Below are positions 49,215-57,191 of a DNA stretch of 64,000 nucleotides, in pieces. The notes under the pieces were generated by a model. The model had not been told where the DNA came from. It saw only the letters and a list, made by a program, of their open reading frames with translations, and searched no databases. Each line of letters begins with the position of its first letter. Position 1 is the first letter of the stretch. Made by a program: the position numbers and the translations under genes. The DNA comes from DAINPP01 sp963667315 (GTDB lineage: Bacteria > Thermotogota > Thermotogae > MWEM01). The stretch is from positions 3,844,001 to 3,908,000 of the forward strand of contig OY763325.1 of the NCBI GenBank assembly GCA_963667315.1, given 5' to 3'.

Positions 49215-49811
49215 ATGGACAAAAACACTCAACATCAGGTAGTCCTTCATAAGGACACCACCTCAAATCCTGCACCGCTGGGATTGCTCGGATTTGGCAT
49301 GACAACCGTATTGTTAAATCTCCACAATGCGGGACTTTTCGGACTTGACAGTGCCATTATGGGAATGGGCATTTTCGTTGGCGGACTGGCGCAGGTCGTA
49401 GCCGGCATCATGGAATGGAAAAAAGGCAATACGTTTGGAAAAGTAGCCTTCACCTCATACGGCTTTTTCTGGCTTTCCCTTGTTGCCATTTGGTTACTCC
49501 CGAAAATGGATCTTGCGGTCGCAGCTCCTACCGATGTTTCAATGGGTTTCTACCTCTTACTCTGGGGGATCTTTACACTTTTCATGTTCTTCGGAACATT
49601 CAAGGCAAACAGAGTTCAGCAATTCGTCTTCGCATCACTGGCGTTGCTCTTCTTCCTGCTCAGTTTTGCGGATTTTACCGGTACGTCAAAAGTATTCGCT
49701 GGTGTCGTAGGGATCTTCTGTGGATTTTCAGCCATGTACCTTTCAATGGCAGAAGTTCTGAACGAGATGTACGGAAAACATGTTTTACCCATTTTTCCTG
49801 TCAAAAAATAA
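49215..49811 (+). CDS. Acetate/succinate uptake transporter, GPR1/FUN34/YaaH family (SatP-like)
   Basis: The 198-residue membrane protein has the family signature NPAPLGLLGFGMTT near residue 18 and six hydrophobic helices, with the loop GIMEWKKGNTFGKVAFTSYGFFWLSL near 65-90 that is strongly conserved. Proteins of this family form hexameric channels for acetate or succinate. It could take up or release acetate in a fermenting cell. TCAGGAGG precedes the ATG. It is monocistronic, with its own promoter and a terminator shared with the converging LacI gene. Confidence 0.92.
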   Translation: MDKNTQHQVVLHKDTTSNPAPLGLLGFGMTTVLLNLHNAGLFGLDSAIMGMGIFVGGLAQVVAGIMEWKKGNTFGKVAFTSYGFFWLSLVAIWLLPKMDLAVAAPTDVSMGFYLLLWGIFTLFMFFGTFKANRVQQFVFASLALLFFLLSFADFTGTSKVFAGVVGIFCGFSAMYLSMAEVLNEMYGKHVLPIFPVKK

Positions 49812-49832
49812 ACAACAGAAACCATAAAGATA

Positions 49833-49860
49833 AAAACCTCCCTTTTCAAAGGGAGGTTTT
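49833..49860. terminator. Bidirectional terminator between satP-like and LacI genes
   Basis: AAAACCTCCCTTT and AAAGGGAGGTTTT form a 13-bp stem with a two-base nominal loop (TC) between the converging genes. Confidence 0.88.
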
Positions 49861-49861
49861 C

Positions 49862-50851
49862 TTATACCTGCTTCACCGAATCTCTTTCTATCAATTCGGT
49901 CTTGAGTAATATCTTTCTTTTTACCTTGCTTTTTTCGACACCTGAAATCCTGTTAACAATCAAATTTCCGGCTGAATAGCCAATTTCAAATCGCGGTTGA
50001 CGAATAGTGGTCAATCCGGGTGTCATGTAACGACTGAGAGGGGCATCGTCAAACCCCATCACTGAGATGTCTTCGGGTATCCCGACCCCTTTTTCAAGTA
50101 AGGCTTTCATCCCACCATAAGCCATCCAGTCATCAACGAAAAAAGCCGCCGTGAACTTTACGTTTTTTTTCAAAGCGTTGTTCACCCCTTTATACCCGGA
50201 TTCTGCTTCCCAATCACCGGGTTCATAGTGGATGAATACATCTTTCTTTTCTCTTTCAAGGTCTTCAAATGCCTTTTTTCTCAAGACAGAAGAATAAACA
50301 AAGGATTCTCCCTCTATGAGCAGAAATCGTCTGTGTCCCTTGTCATAAAGATAATCAGCCGCCATTTTTGCACTACTGTAATTATCAATTGTTACACTGT
50401 CTATCTTTATTTCGCTGTCTTTACGATCCACACCGACAACCGGAATCGTTGAATCCAGAAGATGTTTGATGAGTTTGTCATCTTTTGCGGAAGTGCATAA
50501 AACGATGCCATCTGCTTTTCTTTCATAAAGCTCTGAAATAATCTTTATTTCCTTGGTCAATTCCTGTTTGGAACTGGCGAGAAAAAAATCATACCCGTTC
50601 TGTAAAAGGGCTTCTTCAATACCCGACACAACTTCTGAGTAATGATAGCCTCTCAGATCCGGGACGATGATCCCGACGATATTCTTTGCTTTCGAGTTGA
50701 GCATCGTACTTCTTTTATAATTGTATTTTTTTAATGCTGCGAATACCTTGCGTTTCATCTCTTTTGAAACATTTTCACTTCCGTTCAGAACACGTGAGAG
50801 TGTGGCTGTGGAAATTCCCGTTTTCATCGATATTTCTCTTAATGATGCCAT
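49862..50851 (-). CDS. LacI-family transcriptional regulator, paralogue of the 40755 regulator
   Basis: The 329-residue protein has the LacI HTH (ASLREISMKTGISTATLSRVLNGSENV) and sugar-binding core. Long shared segments with the 40755-41762 regulator (GYHYSEVVSGIEEALL, DGIVLCTS, VPVVGVDRKDSEIKIDSVTIDNYSSA, IPEDISVMGFDDAPLSRY) show recent duplication. ATG 50851 follows AGAGGTG. It is divergent from the kinase-GH4 pair and probably controls them and itself; TGAAACCCGTTTCA, a perfect LacI-type palindrome, lies 30 bp before its start. With nearly the same recognition helix, it may also bind the mannoside-locus sites. Confidence 0.93.
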   Translation of the reverse strand: MASLREISMKTGISTATLSRVLNGSENVSKEMKRKVFAALKKYNYKRSTMLNSKAKNIVGIIVPDLRGYHYSEVVSGIEEALLQNGYDFFLASSKQELTKEIKIISELYERKADGIVLCTSAKDDKLIKHLLDSTIPVVGVDRKDSEIKIDSVTIDNYSSAKMAADYLYDKGHRRFLLIEGESFVYSSVLRKKAFEDLEREKKDVFIHYEPGDWEAESGYKGVNNALKKNVKFTAAFFVDDWMAYGGMKALLEKGVGIPEDISVMGFDDAPLSRYMTPGLTTIRQPRFEIGYSAGNLIVNRISGVEKSKVKRKILLKTELIERDSVKQV

Positions 50852-50879
50852 ATGTTTCACCTCTTATCTTCAGCATAAT

Positions 50880-50895
50880 CTGAAACCCGTTTCAG
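50880..50895. promoter_or_regulatory. LacI-type operator, perfect palindrome
   Basis: CTGAAACCCGTTTCAG has 7-bp arms around CC, matching the TGAAAC-NN-GTTTCA form typical of LacI-family sites, immediately ahead of the LacI gene. Confidence 0.65.
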
Positions 50896-51058
50896 TAAAA
50901 GACAGATTATTTCTGATTATACAGAAATATTGCCGATTATGTACAGCTAAGTTTTCCTAAGTATTCTATTCGCAGTATTTCAAAGTGAGAGAAATAAAGA
51001 GTAAAATGGGGATAATAGAGAATATTTCTTTTAAATCAGGAATAATGAGAGATTTCGT

Positions 51059-51081
51059 CGTTTCACAAGAAACGCATTTCA
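51059..51081. promoter_or_regulatory. Operator-like repeats ahead of the kinase-GH4 operon
   Basis: CGTTTCACAAGAAACG (51059-51074) is an inverted repeat, and the overlapping AGAAACGCATTTCA (51068-51081) matches TGAAAC-NN-GTTTCA at 10 of the 12 defined positions. The site lies 56 bp before the kinase start codon. The remaining divergent region 50896-51058 is AT-rich with no certain promoter. Confidence 0.45.
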
Positions 51082-51136
51082 GCATACTATCAGAATGAAA
51101 GAGATTTTTCGAATTGTTAAAACGGGAGGAGAGATT

Positions 51137-52105
51137 ATGTACTATCTTGGAGTGGATATCGGCGGAACGAAAACCGCAATGATCATAACAGATGAAACGG
51201 GAACTGTTTTAAGTTTCAGAAAGGGAGAGGGTTCTAATTACCAGTTATGCGGAATTGCAGCTTCCTTTCAGGTACTTGAAACAACCCTTGAAGGCGCGTG
51301 TGAAGAAGCCGGTATAAAAAAACAGGATATAGATGAGGCATTTTTTGGTGTTGCGGGTGCCGATCTTGACTATGACTATGAAATCATCTCAGAGATTTTA
51401 AAACGGTTGGAATTGAAGTCATACCATTTTGATAACGATGGCTTAATTGCTTTGAGAGCCGGTGTAAAAGATGGGAAAGGCATTTTGGTTACCTGTGGAA
51501 CGGGAAGCATCAGTTTTGGTAACAACGGCCGGGAAATCATGCGGAAAGGGGGATTCAGCAACTTTTTCGGTGAAAGACTGGGTGGTTATCACGTTGCCGG
51601 TATGGTCGCCTCCGCCATCGTACGTGGGGCGGATGGCAGAGGGTCTGCAACAATCATGCACGATCTGCTTGAAAAAAACTATTCCGTTACGATTGAAGAG
51701 ATGATGAAAACGGAGTACCCGGATGTCCCCTATACGGGACCGGATGTCAACATTGCTCTGATCAGCACGCTGTATGAAGCGGCCAAGTTAAGCGATATGG
51801 TAGCATTGACTATTCTATCGGAAATAGCCGGTGAAGTGGTTGCAATCGTAAATGCGTTCAGAAAGGATATGGCGTTTACCCCCCTTATAAAAGTTGTCCT
51901 GGAGGGAAGTGTTTTCAAACATGCGGACAAACTTCTGATCGATATGATCCGTAACGGATTGGGGAATGATTGCCGCGTTTTTATCCCGGATCATGATCCC
52001 GTGACGGGAGCGGTGTTATTTGCGCTTGAAAAAAACGGAGAAATCATAACAGAAAAGATTCACGAAAATCTATTAAAGACCTACAATGAGAAAGTGAGGC
52101 GATAA
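51137..52105 (+). CDS. BadF/BadG-type sugar kinase (N-acetylglucosamine kinase-like)
   Basis: The 322-residue protein has the ASKHA ATPase motifs: YYLGVDIGGTKTAM at the start (phosphate 1), GVAGADLDYD near 85, the phosphate 2 motif ILVTCGTGSISFG near 115 and VLEGSVF near 255. This BadF/BadG/BcrA/BcrD group includes glucosamine and N-acetylglucosamine kinases. It sits one base before a GH4 6-phospho-glycosidase gene, so it probably phosphorylates an imported disaccharide or amino sugar to feed that enzyme, without a PTS. ATG 51137 follows GGGAGGAGA. Confidence 0.87.
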   Translation: MYYLGVDIGGTKTAMIITDETGTVLSFRKGEGSNYQLCGIAASFQVLETTLEGACEEAGIKKQDIDEAFFGVAGADLDYDYEIISEILKRLELKSYHFDNDGLIALRAGVKDGKGILVTCGTGSISFGNNGREIMRKGGFSNFFGERLGGYHVAGMVASAIVRGADGRGSATIMHDLLEKNYSVTIEEMMKTEYPDVPYTGPDVNIALISTLYEAAKLSDMVALTILSEIAGEVVAIVNAFRKDMAFTPLIKVVLEGSVFKHADKLLIDMIRNGLGNDCRVFIPDHDPVTGAVLFALEKNGEIITEKIHENLLKTYNEKVRR

Positions 52106-52106
52106 G

Positions 52107-53390
52107 ATGAAAAAAATAACGGTTATCGGTGGAGGAAGCACATACACACCGGAATTGATGGAAGGGCTGATAGCCCATAGTAAAACAATCGGTATTGAAG
52201 AGGTTTATCTGCTGGATGTACCGGAATCGGACAAATTTCAATGTGTGGTTGAACTTTCCGAGCGAATGCTTGAACATGCGAACGCTCCTTTTAGAATAAG
52301 ACATGGTTTTGATTCCAAAGCAGCTCTTTCAGAGGCCGATTTTATCATTCAACAATACAGACCGAGATTCCTTGAAGGGCGTATCAACGACGAAACCATC
52401 CCTTTGAAATACGATCTGATCGGTCAGGAAACAACGGGCGTGGGTGGATTTTCATGCGCTCTGAGGGCACTTCCCATCGTACAGAAGTATGTGGAACAGG
52501 TACAGCAGTACGCGAACAAAAATGCCTGGATCATCAATTTCACGAATCCATCCGGACTGATATCCGAGTTTGTCATCAACACTCTGGGATTTGAACGGTT
52601 TGCCGGACTGTGTAATGTGCCCATCAACATCGTTCAGGAAATTGCGGAAGATATCAAATGTGATCGCAATGATGTCTTTTTAAAATATTATGGACTCAAT
52701 CATATGACCTGGATAGAAGAAGTGTTTGTAAAGGGATTGAACGTAACGGACAAGGCGCTGAGCGATGCCTTCAAACCGGAAAATATTCCAGATGCGGCAA
52801 ACTTCGAACAATTTGCCGAAGAGATGAAGATGATCTTCAACCCCTATCTCAGATATTATTACACGACGAGAGAGATGCTGGAAGAAGAGCTGGAAGCCAA
52901 GAAAACCAAAGGGACCAGAGGAGAACAGGTTCGAGAGATAGAAAAAGAACTGATCAGAAAATATAAGGATGAAACACTCAATGAAAAGCCGGAAGAACTC
53001 ACCAAAAGAGGCGGATCCATGTATTCAACAGCGGCGGTCGAGCTTCTGAGAGACCTCTGCAGCAGTAAAAAGAACAACCATATCGTCAACGTCAGAAACA
53101 ACGGAGCGGTTAAAAATCTCGATGATGATTATGTCCTGGAAATCAACACAACCGTTTCAGAAAACAGCATCAGACCCGTTTGCATCGGTGACGTAAACCC
53201 TTCTGCCAGAGGATTGATCCATACCATCAAACAGTTTGAACGGCTTACGATTCAGGCACATACGGAACAGTCAAGAAAGAAGGCGAAAGAAGCGTTGATC
53301 ATTCATCCGCTTGGTCCGGGGCTGGATGTTGTGGATACTTTACTGGATGATATTCTTGCAGTTAATTCGAAATATTTTAGCTTGAAATAA
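52107..53390 (+). CDS. Glycoside hydrolase family 4, 6-phospho-beta-glucosidase type
   Basis: The 427-residue enzyme has the GH4 signature: NAD-binding KKITVIGGGSTYTPELM, the QETTGVGGFSCALR and INFTNPSGLISE segments, the metal cysteine in LCNVPIN near 172, metal histidine in YGLNHMTW near 195 and the catalytic tyrosine region RGGSMYSTAAVELLRD near 300. GH4 enzymes need NAD+, Mn2+ and a reductant, and cleave 6-phospho-glycosides by an oxidation-elimination mechanism. The sequence fits the LicH/CelF/BglT branch (beta-glucosides) better than alpha-glycosidases. It is co-transcribed with a probable sugar kinase one base upstream. Confidence 0.9.
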   Translation: MKKITVIGGGSTYTPELMEGLIAHSKTIGIEEVYLLDVPESDKFQCVVELSERMLEHANAPFRIRHGFDSKAALSEADFIIQQYRPRFLEGRINDETIPLKYDLIGQETTGVGGFSCALRALPIVQKYVEQVQQYANKNAWIINFTNPSGLISEFVINTLGFERFAGLCNVPINIVQEIAEDIKCDRNDVFLKYYGLNHMTWIEEVFVKGLNVTDKALSDAFKPENIPDAANFEQFAEEMKMIFNPYLRYYYTTREMLEEELEAKKTKGTRGEQVREIEKELIRKYKDETLNEKPEELTKRGGSMYSTAAVELLRDLCSSKKNNHIVNVRNNGAVKNLDDDYVLEINTTVSENSIRPVCIGDVNPSARGLIHTIKQFERLTIQAHTEQSRKKAKEALIIHPLGPGLDVVDTLLDDILAVNSKYFSLK

Positions 53391-53393
53391 TTT

Positions 53394-53430
53394 AAAAGCT
53401 CCTCTCTAATATGAGAGGAGCTTTTATTTT
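53394..53430. terminator. Bidirectional terminator after the GH4 gene
   Basis: AAAAGCTCCTCTC (53394-53406) pairs with GAGAGGAGCTTTT (53413-53425) followed by ATTTTT; it lies between converging genes. Confidence 0.92.
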
Positions 53431-53442
53431 TAATCAGAGAGA

Positions 53443-56019
53443 TTAATCCACCCAGATAAATTTCCTGGTATCGCTTGCGAGGAACGGTTCAGTATGCGGG
53501 ATGTATTCCAGAATCACTTTAGGCGGCAATCTTCCGGGTTTGTAAACCTTTGCCTTACCCAGGCTGTTGCCGTTTGAATCGGTTGCGACGAGTGTGATGG
53601 AATCGTTATAGAGCATATCCTTTGCCTTTTGCTGATCGTTGGAAGGTTTGATGAATAATGTGGCATCAGGATGCTTTGATCTGAATTCCTCCACGACGTT
53701 CTGCATGGGATTTTCTATGAAATCGAGAACCTGTACACCGTAGAAGGTCTTTCCCTTCTGTTCAGCTTCTTTCTGTACGAGATACACCGCTTCCTGGAAG
53801 GTCTGATAATCCGTATTGATGATCTCAGAGATCGAGATGTTTCCCTCAATCTCCAGTTCATCGTGAATCCATTTTGCCTGAAGGGCATACCAGCTCTGAA
53901 GGAATTGCTGTGTCTGTGGCCAAGCATCCAGGATAGCCTTTTCATCGGACAGTATCTTGTACACCAGTTCAACATCGGACTGTATACCGGCGTTCATGGC
54001 AACGAATGCGAGCATGTTTGCCCTGATACTACCGATGTTGGTGATTTCCGTCAGTAGTGAATAGTATGGATGGACTCCGTATGAGAGTGATCGGATGATT
54101 CGCTGATATTCGTTGTCGTTCATGTCCGGCCAGAAACCCTTATAGGCGCCTCTCTTGATGAAGCTCATGACGAGCTGCAATTCATTCGAGATGGAAGCTG
54201 TCCATGCAGGTGGTCGCTGCCTCATGGCAACCGGCGTATCTTTCTTAAACCCCGCACCGATTCTCGTTGTGAGTGTGCTCAGTCCATATTGGAGAATACC
54301 CGTATCCGGAAAACTACCCGTCAGGGTTGCCACATTCCAGAGTCCCGGGAATATCGGAATGAATGGTGGATAATGTGGTGGGATGGAACCGTATGTCGGG
54401 ATGAGCAATGCCGTTGAGTTGAACTTTTCCCAGAAGGAATACGCCTGATCATCCGGTTCGCCATCGTTTGTTTTTGGAATGACCGATGCGAACTGATTCA
54501 CCTTTTCCGGATTTAGCATATATGAGGCGGTAAGCTGTCCCAGGGATGAGATGGCATATTCCTCATCAAGCATACCAATGTCCACCAATCTTTTATGAGC
54601 CCTGTCCAGGACTTTCTTTTTTGCCCTGTCCTTATAATGAATATCCATAATTCGAACCGGTTCAACGGACATGATCCCCAGTGTTGCCAGCTCTACATCT
54701 CCAAGCTCTCTTGTGACACCACTGTTGAAATTGTTGAGATATCCCTGTGAGACTCTTGAGAAGGATTTGTCAAGAGCGGTTTGCAGGGTATCATCCAGTC
54801 CTTTTCGGAGTTTTTCTTCGAGAATTTCCTGAGTTCTTCCCGCTCGCGCGCCTGTTGAGTAAAGCACCTGGCCATAGCCTCTTGTTGTATGGCCTTTTCT
54901 TCCCGCTCTTCCTTCAAACTGAAGCAGATCGAGGAAAGTCGGCCAGAGATTATCATCGTTGTAGGCGGAATATTTAACGAAGATGAGGATATCATCTGTC
55001 GGTGAATTGAATCCATAGGCGAGGGTCTGTGTTGAGACCAGGACTGTTAACGGATCGTTCTGATCTTTAAATCTCTTTTCAATTTCATGTCTTTCATCTA
55101 TTGGTATGTCGGCATTGTGAAATGCCATGACGGCACCGGTTGTATCCGTTCTTTTAATGTAGGGAACAGTTTCATTCAGCACCGGGAATCCCATCTCTTC
55201 AAAGGCTTCAAGCAGATACCAGCCGCTCTTTTTCGACGGGATGATGATCATCGTTTTGGTGTGATTTTCTATGTTATGTTCAAGGAAATCATTATATACA
55301 GCCTTTGCAACCTTTTTTCTGTTTTTTCTCGTTGGGGCGGAATATCTGACGAATTTTCTTTCCAGTGGAAGGGGGCGCCAGTTACTTTCGATAAGTAGTT
55401 CAGCCTTTGTCCAGGTCGCCATTTCAAGTGCATCAGGCATTGTTGCCGAAAGGAGTATTAATGTCTTCTCATCCCCCAATGCGTGAACGATAGATTCTTC
55501 ATAGACGATCCCCCTTGAATCCTGTACCAGCATGTGCGCTTCATCCACGATGACGAGTTTTGCCTTTTTGATCCATTCTGCCGATGAATGTCTTGAAGCA
55601 AGGAAGGCTTCCGGTGTTGCTACGACGATGTCAAAATTTTCCTTGACGTCCATCTTTTTTTCGCCCGTTCTCAGAAAGACTTTTAGATCAGTATCCTTCA
55701 ATTCCTGATAAACCTGTCTGGCGAGTGCTCTCGTGGGTGAAAGATAGATAGTTGGCTTGACGATCCTGTTTTCATCTTCATGATCCAGCATGGCGATAAA
55801 GGATACAACGGTTTTTCCGGTTCCGGTGGGTGTTGCGATAACGGCATTCCCACCCTTATAATATTGTCTGAATGCCTGCTGAACCGGATTGAACGTGAAC
55901 GGTGCCAGTTTACCGAGTAATTTTTCACCGTTTTCTGGGGTGAGTGTTTCATACTTCCCATTTATCAGTATTTTAAATTCATTTTCTCCACAGTTTTGAT
56001 CTATATATATGCTATCCAT
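53443..56019 (-). CDS. Ski2-like DEAD/DEAH-box helicase
   Basis: The 858-residue protein has a superfamily 2 core: motif Q-like FNPVQQAF near 43, motif I ATPTGTGKT near 62, motif Ia SPTRALARQVY, motif II IVDEAHML near 158, motif III LSATMP near 195, and motif VI QFEGRAGRKG near 370, the last two typical of Ski2/Mtr4/Hel308 helicases. About 450 further residues follow, with winged-helix-like and helical segments (LELATLGIM..., LDRAHKRLVDIGMLDE) and a long C-terminal region without a match I know. It unwinds RNA or DNA with ATP. No partner nuclease or defence gene is adjacent, so the substrate remains open. Confidence 0.88.
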   Translation of the reverse strand: MDSIYIDQNCGENEFKILINGKYETLTPENGEKLLGKLAPFTFNPVQQAFRQYYKGGNAVIATPTGTGKTVVSFIAMLDHEDENRIVKPTIYLSPTRALARQVYQELKDTDLKVFLRTGEKKMDVKENFDIVVATPEAFLASRHSSAEWIKKAKLVIVDEAHMLVQDSRGIVYEESIVHALGDEKTLILLSATMPDALEMATWTKAELLIESNWRPLPLERKFVRYSAPTRKNRKKVAKAVYNDFLEHNIENHTKTMIIIPSKKSGWYLLEAFEEMGFPVLNETVPYIKRTDTTGAVMAFHNADIPIDERHEIEKRFKDQNDPLTVLVSTQTLAYGFNSPTDDILIFVKYSAYNDDNLWPTFLDLLQFEGRAGRKGHTTRGYGQVLYSTGARAGRTQEILEEKLRKGLDDTLQTALDKSFSRVSQGYLNNFNSGVTRELGDVELATLGIMSVEPVRIMDIHYKDRAKKKVLDRAHKRLVDIGMLDEEYAISSLGQLTASYMLNPEKVNQFASVIPKTNDGEPDDQAYSFWEKFNSTALLIPTYGSIPPHYPPFIPIFPGLWNVATLTGSFPDTGILQYGLSTLTTRIGAGFKKDTPVAMRQRPPAWTASISNELQLVMSFIKRGAYKGFWPDMNDNEYQRIIRSLSYGVHPYYSLLTEITNIGSIRANMLAFVAMNAGIQSDVELVYKILSDEKAILDAWPQTQQFLQSWYALQAKWIHDELEIEGNISISEIINTDYQTFQEAVYLVQKEAEQKGKTFYGVQVLDFIENPMQNVVEEFRSKHPDATLFIKPSNDQQKAKDMLYNDSITLVATDSNGNSLGKAKVYKPGRLPPKVILEYIPHTEPFLASDTRKFIWVD

Positions 56020-56159
56020 TTCGACCTCTTTTTATCAGATTTTTTTCTTAATCACTTTATGATAGCATGAATTCTTATTTTACGAAAATTAATTGAGATG
56101 AGGCGTTGTGAACTTCCGAGATTTTCATTTAATTGTTGAATTACTGAATTACAATTGTA

Positions 56160-56300
56160 TTGTTAAAAAATACGTCTTGTTATACAATGGGCATAAATAA
56201 AGAGAATTTGGTTTTTAGTTCTACTCGATGAAATGTTAACTGTAAATGATTTTTTGTTTGTTCGATAAGACTTGAAAATAATTCGTAATTATGTTAAAAT
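56160..56300 (+). promoter_or_regulatory. Two tandem promoters of the response-regulator gene
   Basis: TTGTTA (56160-56165) with TACAAT (56183-56188), and TTGAAA (56272-56277) with TAAAAT (56295-56300), each with 17-bp spacing, lie within the 340-bp gap ahead of the regulator. The nearer one should give a leader of about 52 bases. The rest of the gap is AT-rich and featureless. Confidence 0.6.
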
Positions 56301-56359
56301 CGGTTGGGTGGATGAAAAGATAGATAAACTTTAAACGAAAATACAAGGAGCTGAAAGAA

Positions 56360-57079
56360 ATGAAAAGAAAAATTTTAGTTGTTGACGACGAACCTTCTAT
56401 CGTTGAACTTCTGAGCTATAATCTTAAGAAAGATGGCTATGAAGTCCTGAAGGCCTACAATGCTGAAGAAACAATGGAATTGGCTGACAACGACGAAGAT
56501 ATAGATTTATTCATAGTAGACGTTATGCTTCCCGATGTAGACGGGTTTGACCTCACAAGAAAACTCAGGGCACATGAAAAACATCAGAACAAACCGATTA
56601 TTTTCATTACGGCCAAGACGGATGAATTTGATAAGATCCTCGGACTTGAACTCGGAGCAGATGATTATATTACAAAACCGTTCAGTGTGAGAGAAGTTCT
56701 CGTAAGGATCAAGGCAATCTTCAGAAGAATTCAGAGATCACTTGAACAGAAGGCAGAGAAACCGAAGAGAATTGCAGTGAAGGATCTTGAAATTGATCTC
56801 GAAAGATACGAGATTCTTGTCAGAGGAGATGCCAAGAACCTGACACCACTCGAATTTGAACTGCTCAGATTCCTCGCTGAAAATGAAGGAAAGGTTTTCA
56901 GCAGAGACGTGTTGCTGGACACACTATGGGGTTATGACTATTACGGAGACACAAGAACGGTTGACGTACACATCAGAAGACTCAGAACGAAGATTGAGGA
57001 AGATCCTTCCAACCCGCAGTACATTATGACTGTTAGAGGAAAGGGTTACAAATTCAAAAATCCCGGTGGAGAAGTTTAA
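56360..57079 (+). CDS. OmpR/PhoB-family response regulator
   Basis: The 239-residue protein has a receiver domain with VVDDEP, phospho-acceptor aspartate in FIVDVMLPDVDG near 52, FITAKT and ITKPFS (lysine near 106), and a winged-helix output domain (LTPLEFELLRFLAENEGKVFSRDVLLDTLWG ... TRTVDVHIRRLRTKIEEDP ... VRGKGYKF). It binds DNA as a dimer when phosphorylated and resembles the PhoP/WalR branch. No histidine kinase is beside it, and it ends at a strong terminator, so it is an orphan in this window. The gene has AAGGAG before the ATG. Confidence 0.95.
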   Translation: MKRKILVVDDEPSIVELLSYNLKKDGYEVLKAYNAEETMELADNDEDIDLFIVDVMLPDVDGFDLTRKLRAHEKHQNKPIIFITAKTDEFDKILGLELGADDYITKPFSVREVLVRIKAIFRRIQRSLEQKAEKPKRIAVKDLEIDLERYEILVRGDAKNLTPLEFELLRFLAENEGKVFSRDVLLDTLWGYDYYGDTRTVDVHIRRLRTKIEEDPSNPQYIMTVRGKGYKFKNPGGEV

Positions 57080-57104
57080 ACAATAAGCTTTATTTCTATT
57101 TAAT

Positions 57105-57140
57105 ATGAAAAAAGGACACCTTTGGGTGTCCTTTTTTCAT
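57105..57140. terminator. Terminator after the response regulator
   Basis: ATGAAAAAAGGACACC (57105-57120) pairs over 16 bp with GGTGTCCTTTTTTCAT (57125-57140) around TTTG. Confidence 0.95.
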
Positions 57141-57191
57141 GATACAATACTCATGAAGAAAAAAGTTAAATGATTCACTGAGGTGATTGTT

